Shown: positions 46,246 to 57,326, counted from the stretch's first letter. The stretch: 64,000 bases of DNA from Cercospora beticola (GCF_033473495.1 NC_088940.1:2480001-2544000), one strand, 5' to 3'. The notes: generated from the letters alone by a model not told the origin. Numbers and translations: made by a program.

Positions 46246-47969
46246 ATGGCGCGGCAATTCTCATACGATAAGGAGGCACACGTTGCGTCCTCAGATGCTG
46301 AGGACAGCTTAAGCCGCGATGGCGACGTTATCGCCCAAACCCGAGTCGAGCGTGTGTTCAACACGATTCAATTCTTCGCTCTCAGCATTACTTTTATGAG
46401 CATCTGGGAGGCTGTTGCCGGCAATCTATACACCGTGTTTTACAATGGCGGCCCGCAGACACTTGTCTGGGGCTTTTTGCTCGTATGGGCAGGCGCCATG
46501 GCACAAGCTGCTTCATTGGCAGAAATGGCGTCCGTTCAGCCCATCTCTGGGGCGATGTATCACTGGACATATGCTCTGGCGCCATTGAACATAAGACGCT
46601 TCGCAACTTGGATGCAAGGATGGATTACCTGGGCCGGTTGGCTCTCAATGACAATGGGAATTGGCAATTCAACGGCTTATGTGAGTTGCTGGCTGCGTTG
46701 CATCTGACTGCGCAGAGGCTGGTCCAAGACCCTCCCTTGCTGACCGTCCACAGTGGATCACCAGTCTGGTTCAGCTAAATTTTCCAAACTACCAGGCCAA
46801 GCTGTGGCACAGCACACTGATGATCTGGGCGGTGCTACTCCTTACGACAAGCATCAACTTGTACAAGTTCGGCAAGCTCGTGCCCTGGATAGAAACTGTG
46901 GCAGGCTGTCTCCATGTCTCCATGTTTGTGGTATTCAGCATCGTACTGCTGGTTTTGGGTCCTAAGCACAATGCCGACTTCGTCTTTTTCAGCAGGGTCG
47001 ACTCTGCACTCACTTCCGGTTGGACTAATGATTTCGTCAGCTGGAATCTAGGCTTACAGACTTCGGTGTGGTGTTTCGTTGGTAAGCGGGCGTTTCCCGG
47101 TGGCCCTGCCCCCGTCCATGCTAAACAAGTATCAGGATTTGATTCTGCAGTCCATCTTGCAGAGGAGGTACGAAAACCAGCCAGGACCGTGCCATCCGTG
47201 ATGGTCCTGACTATTCTCATCAATGGAGCGATGGCTTGGCTTTTCATTCTGGTCATTCTCTTCACCATGGGAAACCCCGACGACGCACTCAATTATCCGC
47301 AGCCCATGCTTGCAGTGATGCTCAACGCCACAGGGTCGGCTCGTGGTGCCACCGCGATGGGCTCCTTGTTGGTAGTGATTTCCATCTGCGCCATGATTGT
47401 CAACGTGGCTTCCATGTCGCGTCTAAGCTGGTCTTGGGCCAGAGATGGTGCTCTGCCAAAAGTACTTGCATACGTAAGACCATCTTGCCGAAACACACAC
47501 AGGAATACTCTCTAATATCCGCTAGGTTGATTCTGTCAAACGTGTGCCCGCACGAGCTGTACTACTTTCGGTAGTCATTGTGGTGCTTCTTTCACTCGTC
47601 AACATCGGCAGCAGCGTCGCGCTACAGGTCTTCATCTCGTTGAGTACGCTGGCGATGTACATCAGCTATTTCATCGCCATCCTCGTGATGCTCTTGCGAC
47701 GGTTCGGGTCGAGTTCGCCACAAATGGGACCATGGACAATGGGACGCCTAGGGTCGACAGTCAATGCATTTGCCTTGATTTACACGGCCTATGTCATCAT
47801 CTGGCTGCCTTTCCCAACCACCATGCCGATCACTGGGGCGAACTTCAACTACAGCAGCCCGATTCTGGCTGCTGTAGTACTCATTGCCGTTGGCTGGTGG
47901 TTTGTCAAGAGGGACAGTTGGCCTGGACTGCGTGAGGACATCATCGAAGTCGCCATCACCAAGGATTAA
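46246..47969 (+). CDS. APC-family amino-acid/amine permease
   Basis: Exons 46246-46680, 46754-47081, 47136-47473 and 47526-47969 (introns 73, 54 and 52 bp) give 514 residues. The architecture is that of fungal GABA/choline/polyamine permeases: a cytosolic N-terminus with VERVFNTIQFFALSITFMS, the first helix pair with SIWEAVAGNLYTVFYNGGPQ and SLAEMASVQPISGAMYHW, then about ten more helices. Splicing restores conserved segments such as AY|WITSLVQLNFPNYQ and WCFVG|FDSAVHLAEEVRKPARTVP, the latter a hallmark of this family. A substrate cannot be fixed; Uga4- and Hnm1-like transporters are the nearest functional analogies. Intron 2 is a multiple of three and stop-free, so retention would only insert 18 residues. 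Confidence 0.92.
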
Positions 47970-48314
47970 TGTCTATGCGCAATCGCGCAAGGAAGCCTAC
48001 CTTACCGTCCTTCGCGGACACAGGGTTGTTGCATTAGCCAGGCCTTCGTCACAATTGCACTGTGTAATCCAGTGTCTCACACTAATGTCGAACGTTGTTA
48101 ATGTGACAAAACAGGCATGCGGTGATTATTGTCTCGTCAAATCGTTCCCTCGATTGTTGGCCCAATGAGACCCCACCAATGAGATCCTGCGAAGCCGAAA
48201 CTCACATCTCAGCTCAGCTCTCCTTTCCAATTTCATCTCCCTAACACACAATCACGCACATCGCAACTTACTGCTTAGTCCGTTGGTCTCCTGTGGCACA
48301 ATAACAGAGCAAAG
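47970..48314. other. short intergenic region
   Basis: 345 bp between two plus-strand genes. Pyrimidine-rich just before the next start (48180-48300), as in fungal promoters. Nothing else is seen. Confidence 0.45.
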
Positions 48315-48853
48315 ATGTCTTACTCATGCTTGCCTTCATGGCCTTTGGTCCTGTTCGGGGTGCTGGAACCTTTTGCGCTGTACGTATACTTCGGTCTATT
48401 CAACCGCAAACAAGAACACGGCACTGAGATTGCTACAATAGAGTATGGGCATACATCACTGCCATGACCGACGGGTTCACTTTCTTCGCGAGCCAAGCTC
48501 CGAACCATGAGATTGGATCGGCGGACTTCACTCCACAAGCGCAAGCTCTAACCTTGCAAATGGGCAATGTCCTACTTCTTCTGGGAGCCATGGCTATCAT
48601 TTGCTGCTGGACAAAACATCCGGAGATCGCCAAGTGGTATCTCATCGCGGTCGCGTTTGCAGACATCGGCCACATCTATGCTGTCTACGCAGCTGTGGGC
48701 CCGGCATATTTCTGGAACTTCGCTGAGTGGAACGACATGACCTGGGGAAATGTGGGCGTGAGCGCATTCCTGCATGTGAATCGATGGGCGACGGTTGCAG
48801 GGTTGTTCGGAAGCATGTCCGGAGAGCAAGCGAGAGTGAAGAAGGTGCAGTAG
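48315..48853 (+). CDS. small four-helix membrane protein (DUF7704-like)
   Basis: Exons 48315-48379 and 48442-48853 (62 bp intron, GCGCT|GTACGT ... CAATAG|A) give 158 residues. Four hydrophobic segments are visible: PLVLFGVLEPFALVWAYITA, TLQMGNVLLLLGAMAIICCW, WYLIAVAFADIGHIYAVYAA, and a weaker one near NVGVSAFLHVNRWATVAGLF. The E in the first helix (VLEPFAL), the Asp/His of helix 3 and the terminal N-R-W resemble a widespread fungal family known to me as DUF7704, so that label is tentative. The function is unknown. The intron is needed to place the first helix and its Glu. Confidence 0.75.
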
Positions 48854-49102
48854 ATTGCGTTTGTTCGAGGCGTTGGCACCAATCATCGAATTTCCCGCTG
48901 CTACAGCAGGAGGAGCTGTTCGCATTGTGCCGCCAATGCCAACATGCACGAGTGGTACGAGCAAAGAGCAGGGATTGGAACGACTTCTGACTTCAGCATG
49001 ACATCAATTCGCTTAAAACATCTCCCGACATCCTCACTGTATTGACCTGTGTAGCAAGTCCAAACACCTTGAAGCAAAGCTATCAGCATCCTCAAACCCA
49101 AA

Positions 49103-49666
49103 ATGGATTCTCCAAAGTCACTCCAACCAGTCGTCCTGCCACCGACCACAGATCGCGCCAGCAAACTCAAAGCCACCTGCCACGGCTTTGCGAAAGCACT
49201 AGAAGCCCCACCATCTCCAGAAGAACTCCGAAGCAAGTTCTTCACATCTTCACCAAAGATTACGGAGCATGGTCCAGAATGGGCACGCAATCGCCTTCCG
49301 TTCTTAGCAAAGACTTACTCTGGCTCGGACGAGTTTGTGCAATACTTCAAGACATTGTCTGAGGTCTTGTCCATGAAGCCGGACCCCGCTCCTGCTTCGC
49401 ATCAGTTTGCTGTGCAAGTAGGTGCGTTCCGAGAGACTGAAGATGAACACCAGGGCAATGGACATGTCAAAGGGAGTGGTTTGGTGTTCGTGCAGGGTGG
49501 AGGAGAATTTAAGTCTGTGAAGACTGGCAAGTCGTGGAAAGAGACGTTTATTTGGAAGTTTTCGGAGTTTGATCAGGATGGAAAGATCGGACGTTGGGAG
49601 ATTTGGGCTGATCCTTTTAGTGCTTGGAATGCTGTGAATGACGGACAGGCGGAGGCTGGAGCATAG
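49103..49666 (+). CDS. NTF2/SnoaL-like protein
   Basis: Intronless gene for 187 residues. The arrangement fits the small alpha+beta cone fold of NTF2/SnoaL-like proteins common in fungi: an N-terminal helix (ASKLKATCHGFAKALE), a short helix with KFFTSSPKITEHGPEW, the phrase RNRLPFLAKTYSGSDEFVQYF, then paired strands (VFVQGGGEFKSVKTGKSWKE, TFIWKFSEFDQDGKIGRWEI). It ends WADPFSAWNAV as in the family. No catalytic residues can be assigned, so it may be an enzyme, a ligand binder or a structural protein. No signal peptide is seen. Confidence 0.75.
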   Translation: MDSPKSLQPVVLPPTTDRASKLKATCHGFAKALEAPPSPEELRSKFFTSSPKITEHGPEWARNRLPFLAKTYSGSDEFVQYFKTLSEVLSMKPDPAPASHQFAVQVGAFRETEDEHQGNGHVKGSGLVFVQGGGEFKSVKTGKSWKETFIWKFSEFDQDGKIGRWEIWADPFSAWNAVNDGQAEAGA

Positions 49667-50010
49667 ATTATCAGAGAGGTGCGACGAGTCACGAGCTTGT
49701 TCAAAGACAAGTGAGCCAAAAGGGTGCAGGTGGCTACTGTGAAGATTGTAGGTGAATAGGAGGAATGAGGTGTCTAATCACAGTGATCATTGGCTGTCCA
49801 CACAAATTGTGCAAGCCTCACATGCTCCTGCCTGTGCTGCACGATCACATGCAGCTTCCGCGACTTCACTTACAACGGCACAGCTGATACCAATCATAAC
49901 TTGACTCCAGCTTCTGCGAAACCTCTTTCTTCTTCTTCCACACTCTTCATCAATCTGCACCGAAGCACACACACCAACACTCTTCAGTCACCCGCTCCAC
50001 TTCCGACACC
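49667..50010. other. upstream region of the SUMO-like gene
   Basis: 344 bp. The part before the ATG is C/A-rich (ACACACACCAACACTC-like), typical of a fungal 5' leader. No gene is seen. Confidence 0.4.
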
Positions 50011-50550
50011 ATGTTCGTCCCATTTGAGAGCAACAACAGCGACGGCACTCCATCTCCACCCGGCCGCAACGACAGCGAAGTTCCCGCCCCAGCTGAGGCA
50101 CCGGTCCAGCTGCAAATCACCTTCCGCCACAACCGCGGCTTCGAGCAGGCGTTCAAATTGAAGAAGACCACCAGCATCGTCAAGGCCATGGTGAGCCATC
50201 CGTTCACGCCCACCCTTTGAACCAGCATTTCCACTGACCACCTCTCAGGATGCCTTCAGCGCCAAGATGGAGCGTCCTCGCAACCAACTGCGCTTCCTCA
50301 TTGATGGTCATCGCATTACCGATGGCACTGTGGAAGATGTGAGTCGAATCATTTCAACTGGGCTCACGGGTAAGAATGCTGACTTGACACACAGAACGAG
50401 CTGGAGGACGGAGATCAGGTGGATGTTCACGAGGAGCAGTTTGGAGGCGGCGATGGCTGTTGTGGTGGCAAATGTCACTGCGGTGACAAGAACTGCGACG
50501 GAAAGTGCTGCAGTGGCAAGGGAGGTTGTGGTGGAGGAAAGGGCAAGTGA
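50011..50550 (+). CDS. SUMO-like protein with a cysteine-rich, metallothionein-like C-terminal tail
   Basis: Exons 50011-50190, 50249-50338 and 50395-50550 (introns 58 and 56 bp) give 141 residues. Residues 1-32 are a flexible Ser/Pro/Glu leader. Residues 33-108 read as a ubiquitin-like beta-grasp of SUMO type: VQLQITFRHNRGFEQAFKLK, IVKAMDAFSAKMERPRNQLR, FLIDGHRITDGTVEDNELED, GDQVDVHEEQFGGG. Ordinary SUMO ends Gln-x-Gly-Gly, followed by a few residues removed by an Ulp protease. Here the glycines are followed by about 30 residues with eight Cys, Gly and Lys, in CCGGKCHC and CDGKCC spacings like metallothioneins. The domain is divergent from canonical SUMO, so it is probably a second SUMO-like gene rather than the cell's main SUMO. 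An intron-like signal starts at or beside the stop (see findings); using it would change only the last residue or two. Confidence 0.82.
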
Positions 50551-50918
50551 GGTAATGAACTTCAGCTCCTGGACGCGGGATGGGAAACTTTCTCTGACCT
50601 GCCACCAGTCTGCCTTGACGATCATCATCACTCAGAGATTGATCGGTGCTTTGTGGAGACTTGCGGCCACATGGGCTGCAGCACTTGATGCGCTGAGCTC
50701 GAGCGGGCCGAATGCCTACAGGTGCTTGCAAGAAGACTTGCAATGTAGCATTGGAAAAGAAGTCCATGAAAGGTCGTCACGACCGTACATCCAATCGATG
50801 GCTTCATTACATTCGATTCTCATCTCATCGTCTCATCTACGTGTATATGTGTGAACAATATGCCATGCAGCGCTCCATGCTATGCAAATGCCAAACATTT
50901 TCGCTCACGCTGCAAACT

Positions 50919-51693
50919 CTACTCCTCAAGATCCATAACCAACTCATCCTCCACATCACGAGCATACCTCGTAGCGCCACAAGCCTTCGCGCGAACAGCG
51001 CGAATGCTTCGGATGGAGTAGTCTGGTTTGCTTGGGTTGTACGAAGCCACAAGGTTCGAAGCCTGTTGGAAGTAGCCATCGATAGCAGGCAGGACGTACT
51101 CGCAGCGATCATCGTTGATCTCTTGTGCAATCTGCTGGATGGTCTTGCAGTCTCTTCGCCACTTCTTGTTCTTGAGTTCTTCTAGACGGTCCTTGACATT
51201 CTGGCCGTAGGATCCCTCGCCGGTCCTGTTTTCAGTTGTCAGCGGCTGATGTCGCATAGTATTGGGTTGTGACAGTAGATTGTACTTACCATGTACCATT
51301 ACCCTGCTCAGTTCCATTGCTGCCGTTGCTGCCATTGCTACCGTTCTTTCCCGCGAGGTATGAGTCCAAGACGGCCTTGTTGCCCCAAGTGGGAGCAGTG
51401 GACGAGTACTCAGCAAGCCAGGCAAGTTTGGCGGCTTTGGTGAATTCGGCGTCCGAACGGAAATTCTTCTTCGCAATGTTGTCGAGGAATGTTGATACGA
51501 TTGCGGTGTCCCCATACCAGTCCTTCACGGTATACTTGATGATCTGGACATCTGTGAGGGACGCAAAGGCTGCCGGAACAGCCTCTGGGTCGGCCTCAGG
51601 GAGAGCTTCTGGCACGGCTTCTGGGTCTGGGATGGCGAGAGAAGTGACAGTGGTGGCAAAGAGGCCGGCAGCAAGGGCAGAGAGGAACTTCAT
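50919..51693 (-). CDS. secreted protein of unknown function with N-glycosylation sequon array
   Basis: Exons 51693-51290 and 51225-50919 (64 bp intron) give 236 residues. Signal peptide 1-19 (MKFLSALAAGLFATTVTSLA). A Pro/Glu/Ala-rich prosegment follows (PEAVPEALPEADPEAV), then a helical domain with KYTVKDWYGDTAIVSTFLDN and KAAKLAWLAEYSSTAPTWGN. Near 120-135 is an array of NGS/NGT units (NGSNGSNGSNGTEQGNGT) giving about five adjacent N-glycosylation sequons. The second exon continues W|TGEGSYGQNVKDRLEELKN and ends acidic (DVEDELVMDLEE). Three Cys occur, all in the C-terminal half. I recognise no family; a wall-associated or extracellular role is an inference from secretion and glycosylation sites. 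Confidence 0.82.
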
Positions 51694-52911
51694 CTTGTCG
51701 GCGCAAATTGTCTAGTGGCGAGACTTGAATTTACGAGCGAATGTTGGAAGAGATGTCTTGCTGGCTTCTGGTGGACGTTGAGAGGAAGCCACAGTGCATA
51801 TCTATATGTACCCCTATGGCTTCCACATAATTTGTCGCCATGTCGCGTGCACGTGGCTTTTGTGTTGCGCCCGAAAGCCACTCATGACAGCTAAACGTGG
51901 TAGCCCAGCTGAAAAGGTGAAGTAGACAACACGGAGACCGCGAAAAGACAAGCTTGTGGCGTTGAGCCAGGACAGGTAGAGCTCTTTCTGGACGTCGGAC
52001 ATTGCGCGCGAAGCAAGCCACATGCAGTCTGGCCAAGTAGTTTCGGATCGCGGAAAGTCAAGTATACGATGCCGGGCACTCGGGAGCGAGGGTCCTTTCT
52101 GACGCTTCCTCGAGGCGTGAAAAGTGAGGCATTTCTCAAAACCTCACGCATAGAGATGCCCGAATGTGAGAGCGAAAGAATGCATCTTGACTGCAATTAT
52201 GGAAGATCTTCAAGTTTGCATATCGAAACTGTGAAGACGGAAGTGCAACCGAGGCCTCGGGACGCTAAGCGCTAACGTGGTAAATCCTGTTTCACATGCC
52301 ACGTGGAGAGTGTTCTGGCTCTTCTTGGCAACATCCAGACGAGCTGTGGCTTGCACCTTAGCAGCACATGGCTTTCGAGCCGCAAGGTTTGATATGCTTT
52401 GCACGCTGGCACCGCTGAACTCTGATCGAATTGATGGGAATGAGACTCACCTCCTCGTGGGCGAAGTGTGCCCCTGCGCTGATTTTGCATACGCCCCGAG
52501 ACCTTGTGCCGAGCGAGTTCTTGTACTCAGAGATATATACAGCATCGAAAGCTGTTGCCCGTGTGGCGCCTCCAACAAGGACGGCAAAATGGGATGCAAA
52601 CAGCTCTCCGCATCGAAGCCAGTCAAGCACGTAATGTCGATGTGATCTCAGCTAGTGTGTAGCTTTTCCGCGGTATACTTGATGCGCTGTGATAAGTCGC
52701 ATCACTGGCCAACAGCCATGGAAGCAAGCGCCATGTGGCGCATAGCAAGGAGTCATGCGAGATCCGAATCCTGCTGGCGCATAGGTCTCGCCCGAGATGC
52801 TCGCGTCTCGTATGTGCTCAACTACAGCCCCAATGTGTCCGCGCCCTGAGATTTGCCTTCCTGCTTCGGTCTTGCTGGTGCAATTGCTGACAAGGTCGGC
52901 TTCAAAAGGTC
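51694..52911. other. intergenic region
   Basis: 1.2 kb. Overlapping frames of about 90-120 codons occur at 52277-52645 (plus) and 52358-52630 (minus); neither has a domain, signal or helix pattern that I can support. Confidence 0.45.
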
Positions 52912-53928
52912 ATGATCTATAGCATTGTACTCGACAGGCAGCGTGTATTGACCAGTTTACTGCTTCTGTCCTGGGTGTTCTTGCTTTACCGAGAGGTATC
53001 TGCACGCGGCACATCCGATATTGAGTTTCACTTGGAAGATTCGCTTGCGACAACTGCATCGCCGCCCGCTGCGGTGGTGGCTGAAGGAAATGGCGCAGCA
53101 AGATACGCCATCATGAGCATGGCCTCATCTCCAACGAGCTATGACTATATCACAATCAGCAATAAACACAGTCAGTCTACTCACTCAACTTATCTGTCTC
53201 GTGCACTGACACAGTGTCGTTTGTCCTGCAGGACATGCCTCGAAGCACAATTATGACATGGTCTGGGACTTTGAGCCGAATCCTGGTTACGGCAAGAGCT
53301 GGGACAAGCTCAACATCACCAGAGATACCATCCAGCGCACTCTAGTCGGCGAGAAAAGCTATGAGTGGGTATGGATGCTCGATCTCGACACTCTCATCAT
53401 GAATTCCTCAGTGACACTTGAAGACTTCGTCGAGCGTAGCTTGGAATATGGTGAACGAGAGGGCAAGAAGCGCGAAGACATCCACATGATCTTGACTAGA
53501 GATTGGTAGGCGTGCTCCCGACATTGTCTTGTTCAATTCGACTGACAAGTCCCAGTGAGCCACTAAATGCGGGCAGTATGATTTTCAGGGCCAGCCCATG
53601 GATGCTGCAAATGATCGAGCAGTGGCGGTCCCATGATGTCGATGCGGATGCCGGCGAGGGAAATCGTCTGGATCAAGGTGCTTTGAAGGGCATGCTCCAG
53701 GAGGACGTTTTTTCTTCTGCTCAGAAGAGCGTGATTGTGCCACAGACGTGGATGAACTCGTATCCCGAAGAAATCCAGTGCTATGATCCTCGCGAAGAGG
53801 CATTAACGAGGCCGTGGGAGTATGGCGATTTCGTCATTCATTTCGCTGGTGCGGCCTGGCATCATGCTGAGCTGCATGATCCAGTAGGACACTTCATGAG
53901 GAAGTATATCAAGTATGCACTCCAATGA
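52912..53928 (+). CDS. GT34 glycosyltransferase (Gma12/Mnn10-like), short form
   Basis: Exons 52912-53170, 53232-53505 and 53556-53928 (introns 61 and 50 bp) give 301 residues. It is a type II Golgi-like protein: one N-terminal membrane helix (LTSLLLLSWVFLLY) and a luminal GT34 domain. Conserved pieces: YDYITISNKHRHASKHNYDM, the metal-binding DLD in WVWMLDLDTLIMN, MILTRDCEPLNAGSMIFRAS, DQGALKGMLQ, WEYGDFVIHFAGAAWHH. Family members add alpha-linked galactose or mannose to glycans. Two splices are required to recover NKHR|H and RDC|EPLNAGS, which strongly supports the model. It is shorter than typical members, and the usual W-N before GLNAG is C-E-P here. Donor and acceptor sugars cannot be predicted. 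Confidence 0.93.
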
Positions 53929-54751
53929 GCTTCGAGCTCTATCTCCTAGCAATGGCTCGTTGCCAAGCTCACTTCCGTCTCGACTCCTGCTTGTGTCACT
54001 TGGGGTCAAATTGAACATGCCAAGCGGCACGAGGCGGCATACGGAACAATGCGAACATGAGTTGCTTCAGTCCTGTACCTCTATCACCTCTGCAGCTAGG
54101 CATATTCCGGATCGGCTTTGGACACGTTCGCAGGTTCAGGCCGGGTTCGCCGAGGTTCTCTGTGCTGCTCTCAACTGTGACACAATGCATAGCTGTGTAA
54201 ACAGCTTGTCTGCTTTCCTCAGGAGTCATGGCATGGAAATACTCTCCATAGTCGCCCCAATGGAACGGCGCTTGTCGGCCCAGGCATGCATGCATCTTGT
54301 TTCGTGAAGCCGAAGGACGAATCGCAGAGTGGCAGAGAGTGGGAGGTCTGTGGAAAGTCCAAGGTTGATGACGAGAGCTCCGCAGCACTTCTCCGCGATC
54401 CCTGCATTCGGCACTCTGTCACTGTCCCAACACGCAAGCCACGCATGCAGACTTTCCCATCAGGACCAGTTTTTTGAACATGATGCAAAACCCTTCTCCT
54501 CTTGCCAGCGCACCTCCTGCGTCCAGTGCCAGTCTGCTTGGCAGAGCTACCAACAGACCTCGCTGAGCACAGGTCCTCGCCTAGGGCGGCACTGCCTCCA
54601 AAACACCCAACGTCAGCTCTGGGCAGATGAGAGCAGACATTCTCACAATCCTTGGCAAGGACAATAGACATAACGACGTAATTCAGGTCTGATCATCTGC
54701 GCTTTGGCGCTGAACTTTGAGCCGACCTCGATACGAGAGGATCACAGGGAT
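53929..54751. other. intergenic region
   Basis: 823 bp between two plus-strand genes. A minus-strand frame of 150 codons (54219-54671) is not protein-like. Nothing else is seen; it should include the DGAT1 promoter. Confidence 0.45.
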
Positions 54752-56366
54752 ATGGCGAGCGCGACATCAACTTCGGTGCACGTCGCCAATGGCGATGTAA
54801 CACAGGTCAATGGCTCTGTGCGGCAACCCACTGGCACAGCAGATGCACATAACGGAGGCATAGCCATAAAAACTACAGCTCTTGAAGGATCCACGTCGAG
54901 AGACCCGCGGTCGTCATCGAAGAAGTACAAGCACACATTCGCCGTACATGCCAAAACACGACCCTCCGTCTTCAGCGCCGATGCGCCTAGTTCGCCGTCC
55001 ACACTCGGGTTCAGGAACCTGATGGCGCTGGTCATCATTACCTCAAACCTGCGATTGATGATAGACAATTACAGCAAGTATGGACTTCTCGTAGCGATCT
55101 CCGGCGGAGCAAGCGTTAAAGAGGGGGATTGGAAGTGGTTTATAATCCTCTACATTCTCACGCCCTGCCATCTTTTCGTGGCATATTGGATCGAGTGGGG
55201 AGCTGCACGATATGCAGAGAACGTAATAGCGAGGATGAAGAAAGAGGGAGGTGTCGGTGCTGAGCAGGTTATCAAGGAAGAGAGGGCGAAGAGTAAGAGC
55301 TTATATTCGACTTGGACAGCGATTGCCGTCAGCCATGGTCTGAACGCAACCTTCATGCTCGCGTTTGCAACATATGTCGTGTACTACTGGATACACAACC
55401 CAGGCCTGGGGACGATTACCGAGCTGCACGCTGTAGTGGTCTGGCTGAAAGTCTGCTCGTACGCTCTCACCAACAGGGACCTTAGACAGGCGTTTCTGCG
55501 ATCCGATGCTGTGAGCGAGCTGCCAGAACTCTATCATAAGTGCCCTTATCCACGGAACATCAACTTTATGAACTTGTGCTACTTCTGGTGGGCACCGACC
55601 TTAGTATACCAGCCAGTATATCCCCGAACAGACAGGATTCGCAAGGACTTTGTCATCAAGCGCGCCGTCGAGTTCTGCGCTCTCTGCATCCTGATCTGGG
55701 TCACTTGTGCGCAATACGCCGTGCCTCTTCTCCACAACAGCGTGGACGAGATCGCAAATCTTCGAGGCCTGAAGATTCTGGAGCGCGTCATGAAGCTCAG
55801 CACGATCAGCCTCGTGTGTTGGTTGGCAGGCTTCTTCGCACTGTTTCAGTCATTTCTGAATTTGCTGGGAGAGCTGTTGAAATTCGGGGACCGAGAGTTC
55901 TACTCAGACTGGTGGAACTCCAGCAGTGTTCGTGGGTACTGGACGAGCTGGAACAAGCCGGTTACAAATTTCATGAAACGGCACATCTACTCGCCCCTGG
56001 TCGGCCGTGGCGTTCCACCACCCATGGCGCAAATTATTGTTTTCCTCTTCTCTGGGATACTTCACGAAGCCTTGGTGGGCGTACCCACGCACTGTGTCCT
56101 CTGGGTGGCCTTCTTCGGCATGATCGGCCAGATACCGCTCATCATCCTCACCGATGGTATCAACAAGATCGGTGGCAACGGGCCGAACGCTAAACTCATC
56201 GGCAACTGTATATTCTGGTTGACGTTCTGTATTTTCGGGCAGCCGCTTGCGGCTCTGGCCTACTTCTTCGCGTGGTGCGTATTTCCCATTCACGCTGATC
56301 GTGCTATTGCTGACGTGTCCCAGGCAAGAAAAATATGGGGCGGGAGTGCAGCTCAAGTACTCGTAG
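54752..56366 (+). CDS. DGAT1: diacylglycerol O-acyltransferase 1 (MBOAT family)
   Basis: Exons 54752-56274 and 56324-56366 (49 bp intron, GCGTG|GTGCGT ... TCCCAG|G) give 521 residues. DGAT1 makes triacylglycerol from diacylglycerol and acyl-CoA in the ER. Seen: disordered N-terminus (1-85), the DGAT1 signature GFRNLMALVIITSNLRLMID, multiple membrane helices, the acyl-acceptor motif REFYSDWWNSSSVRGYWTSW (near 380-400), and the catalytic His in FLFSGILHEALVG (near 440). The last intron is needed to reach the family's ending YFFAWQEKYGAGVQLKYS; reading through it gives an unrelated tail. The SNLRL and DWWN motifs favour DGAT1 over sterol acyltransferases (ARE). The open frame extends upstream without an ATG, so 54752 is chosen. 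Confidence 0.94.
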
Positions 56367-57326
56367 GACTTCAACCTGACTTGTCCTCTCTCTGCGTTCT
56401 GTTTGCTCACAGTTTGTGGCTGGTACACATGGTGGATAGAAGATGATATTTGGGACGTACTGAGCCGTGATCTTGATCGATACCAATGACAGAAATAAAT
56501 GCCACTTCCTGGACGAGTAATGTTCTCTGAACGTCGTCCGACTGCGTTTAGTGAGGATAATCGTTGCTGAGCCCTGCAGTAGTCTAGTAGAGTGCTTTCA
56601 TGTGCCGGCACGAGGGTCTATTCTCGCTAGCACCAGAATAGCTCGCGATTTCGTCATCCACAGCCGATGCGCTGTTTCTTTGCACGTTGCGCCACAGACA
56701 GGAGATGCGCCGTTGTTATTGCCTCCTCCACAGCGCGTCTCGGAGAATACACGCGCGTACATGACACTCGGCACTCCCTGCAAGTGAGGTTGCGCAAGCG
56801 AGAGGGCTTATCGTGTTGGTGATCGCTCATCAGCGCTCAGCGGAGAACCTGAAACGGCGCCGGGAGCACGGACTTGACTAGTCTACTCACACGACCGTCG
56901 CTCTTGGTGGGCGAGAAGTTTGAGCGAAGACTGCACCGAACACGTCTTATTCACTTACGGCCCGCATTGCGTCATAAAGCTCTATCGACAGCACCGACAC
57001 CGACACGCGACACACGTTCTACGCGCGAGCAGGCCCGCAGCGACCAGAAGTGCGGGTGGCGGAGAACCACCACGACCCATCGCCACACCTCCGACCTCCT
57101 CCGAGTCGCAGAACCACAGGCTGACAACAAACTCTAAGCCCGACACGACACCCTCACGCGCACCTCAACTCGTCGGACGCGTGCCTCGCCCGTGCCAGGC
57201 GACCGGTCGCTGCGCTATCAGCCTGCGCCGCGCCAAGAACAGGACCGAGACTGAGCCCGGCGCATATCGAGGTAGTCATTCTCGACGGATGAGGCGGCGG
57301 ACGTAGACAGCAGCAGCAGTGCGACC
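56367..57326. other. intergenic region and PSY2 5' leader
   Basis: 960 bp. The last 400 bp are C/A/G-rich with long stop-free but low-complexity frames (56920-57306), consistent with a long leader for PSY2. Nothing else is seen. Confidence 0.45.

Noticed and set aside
52277..52645. Plus-strand frame of 122 codons with several Cys
   Set aside because: No signal peptide, and an opposite-strand frame overlaps it. Insufficient support.
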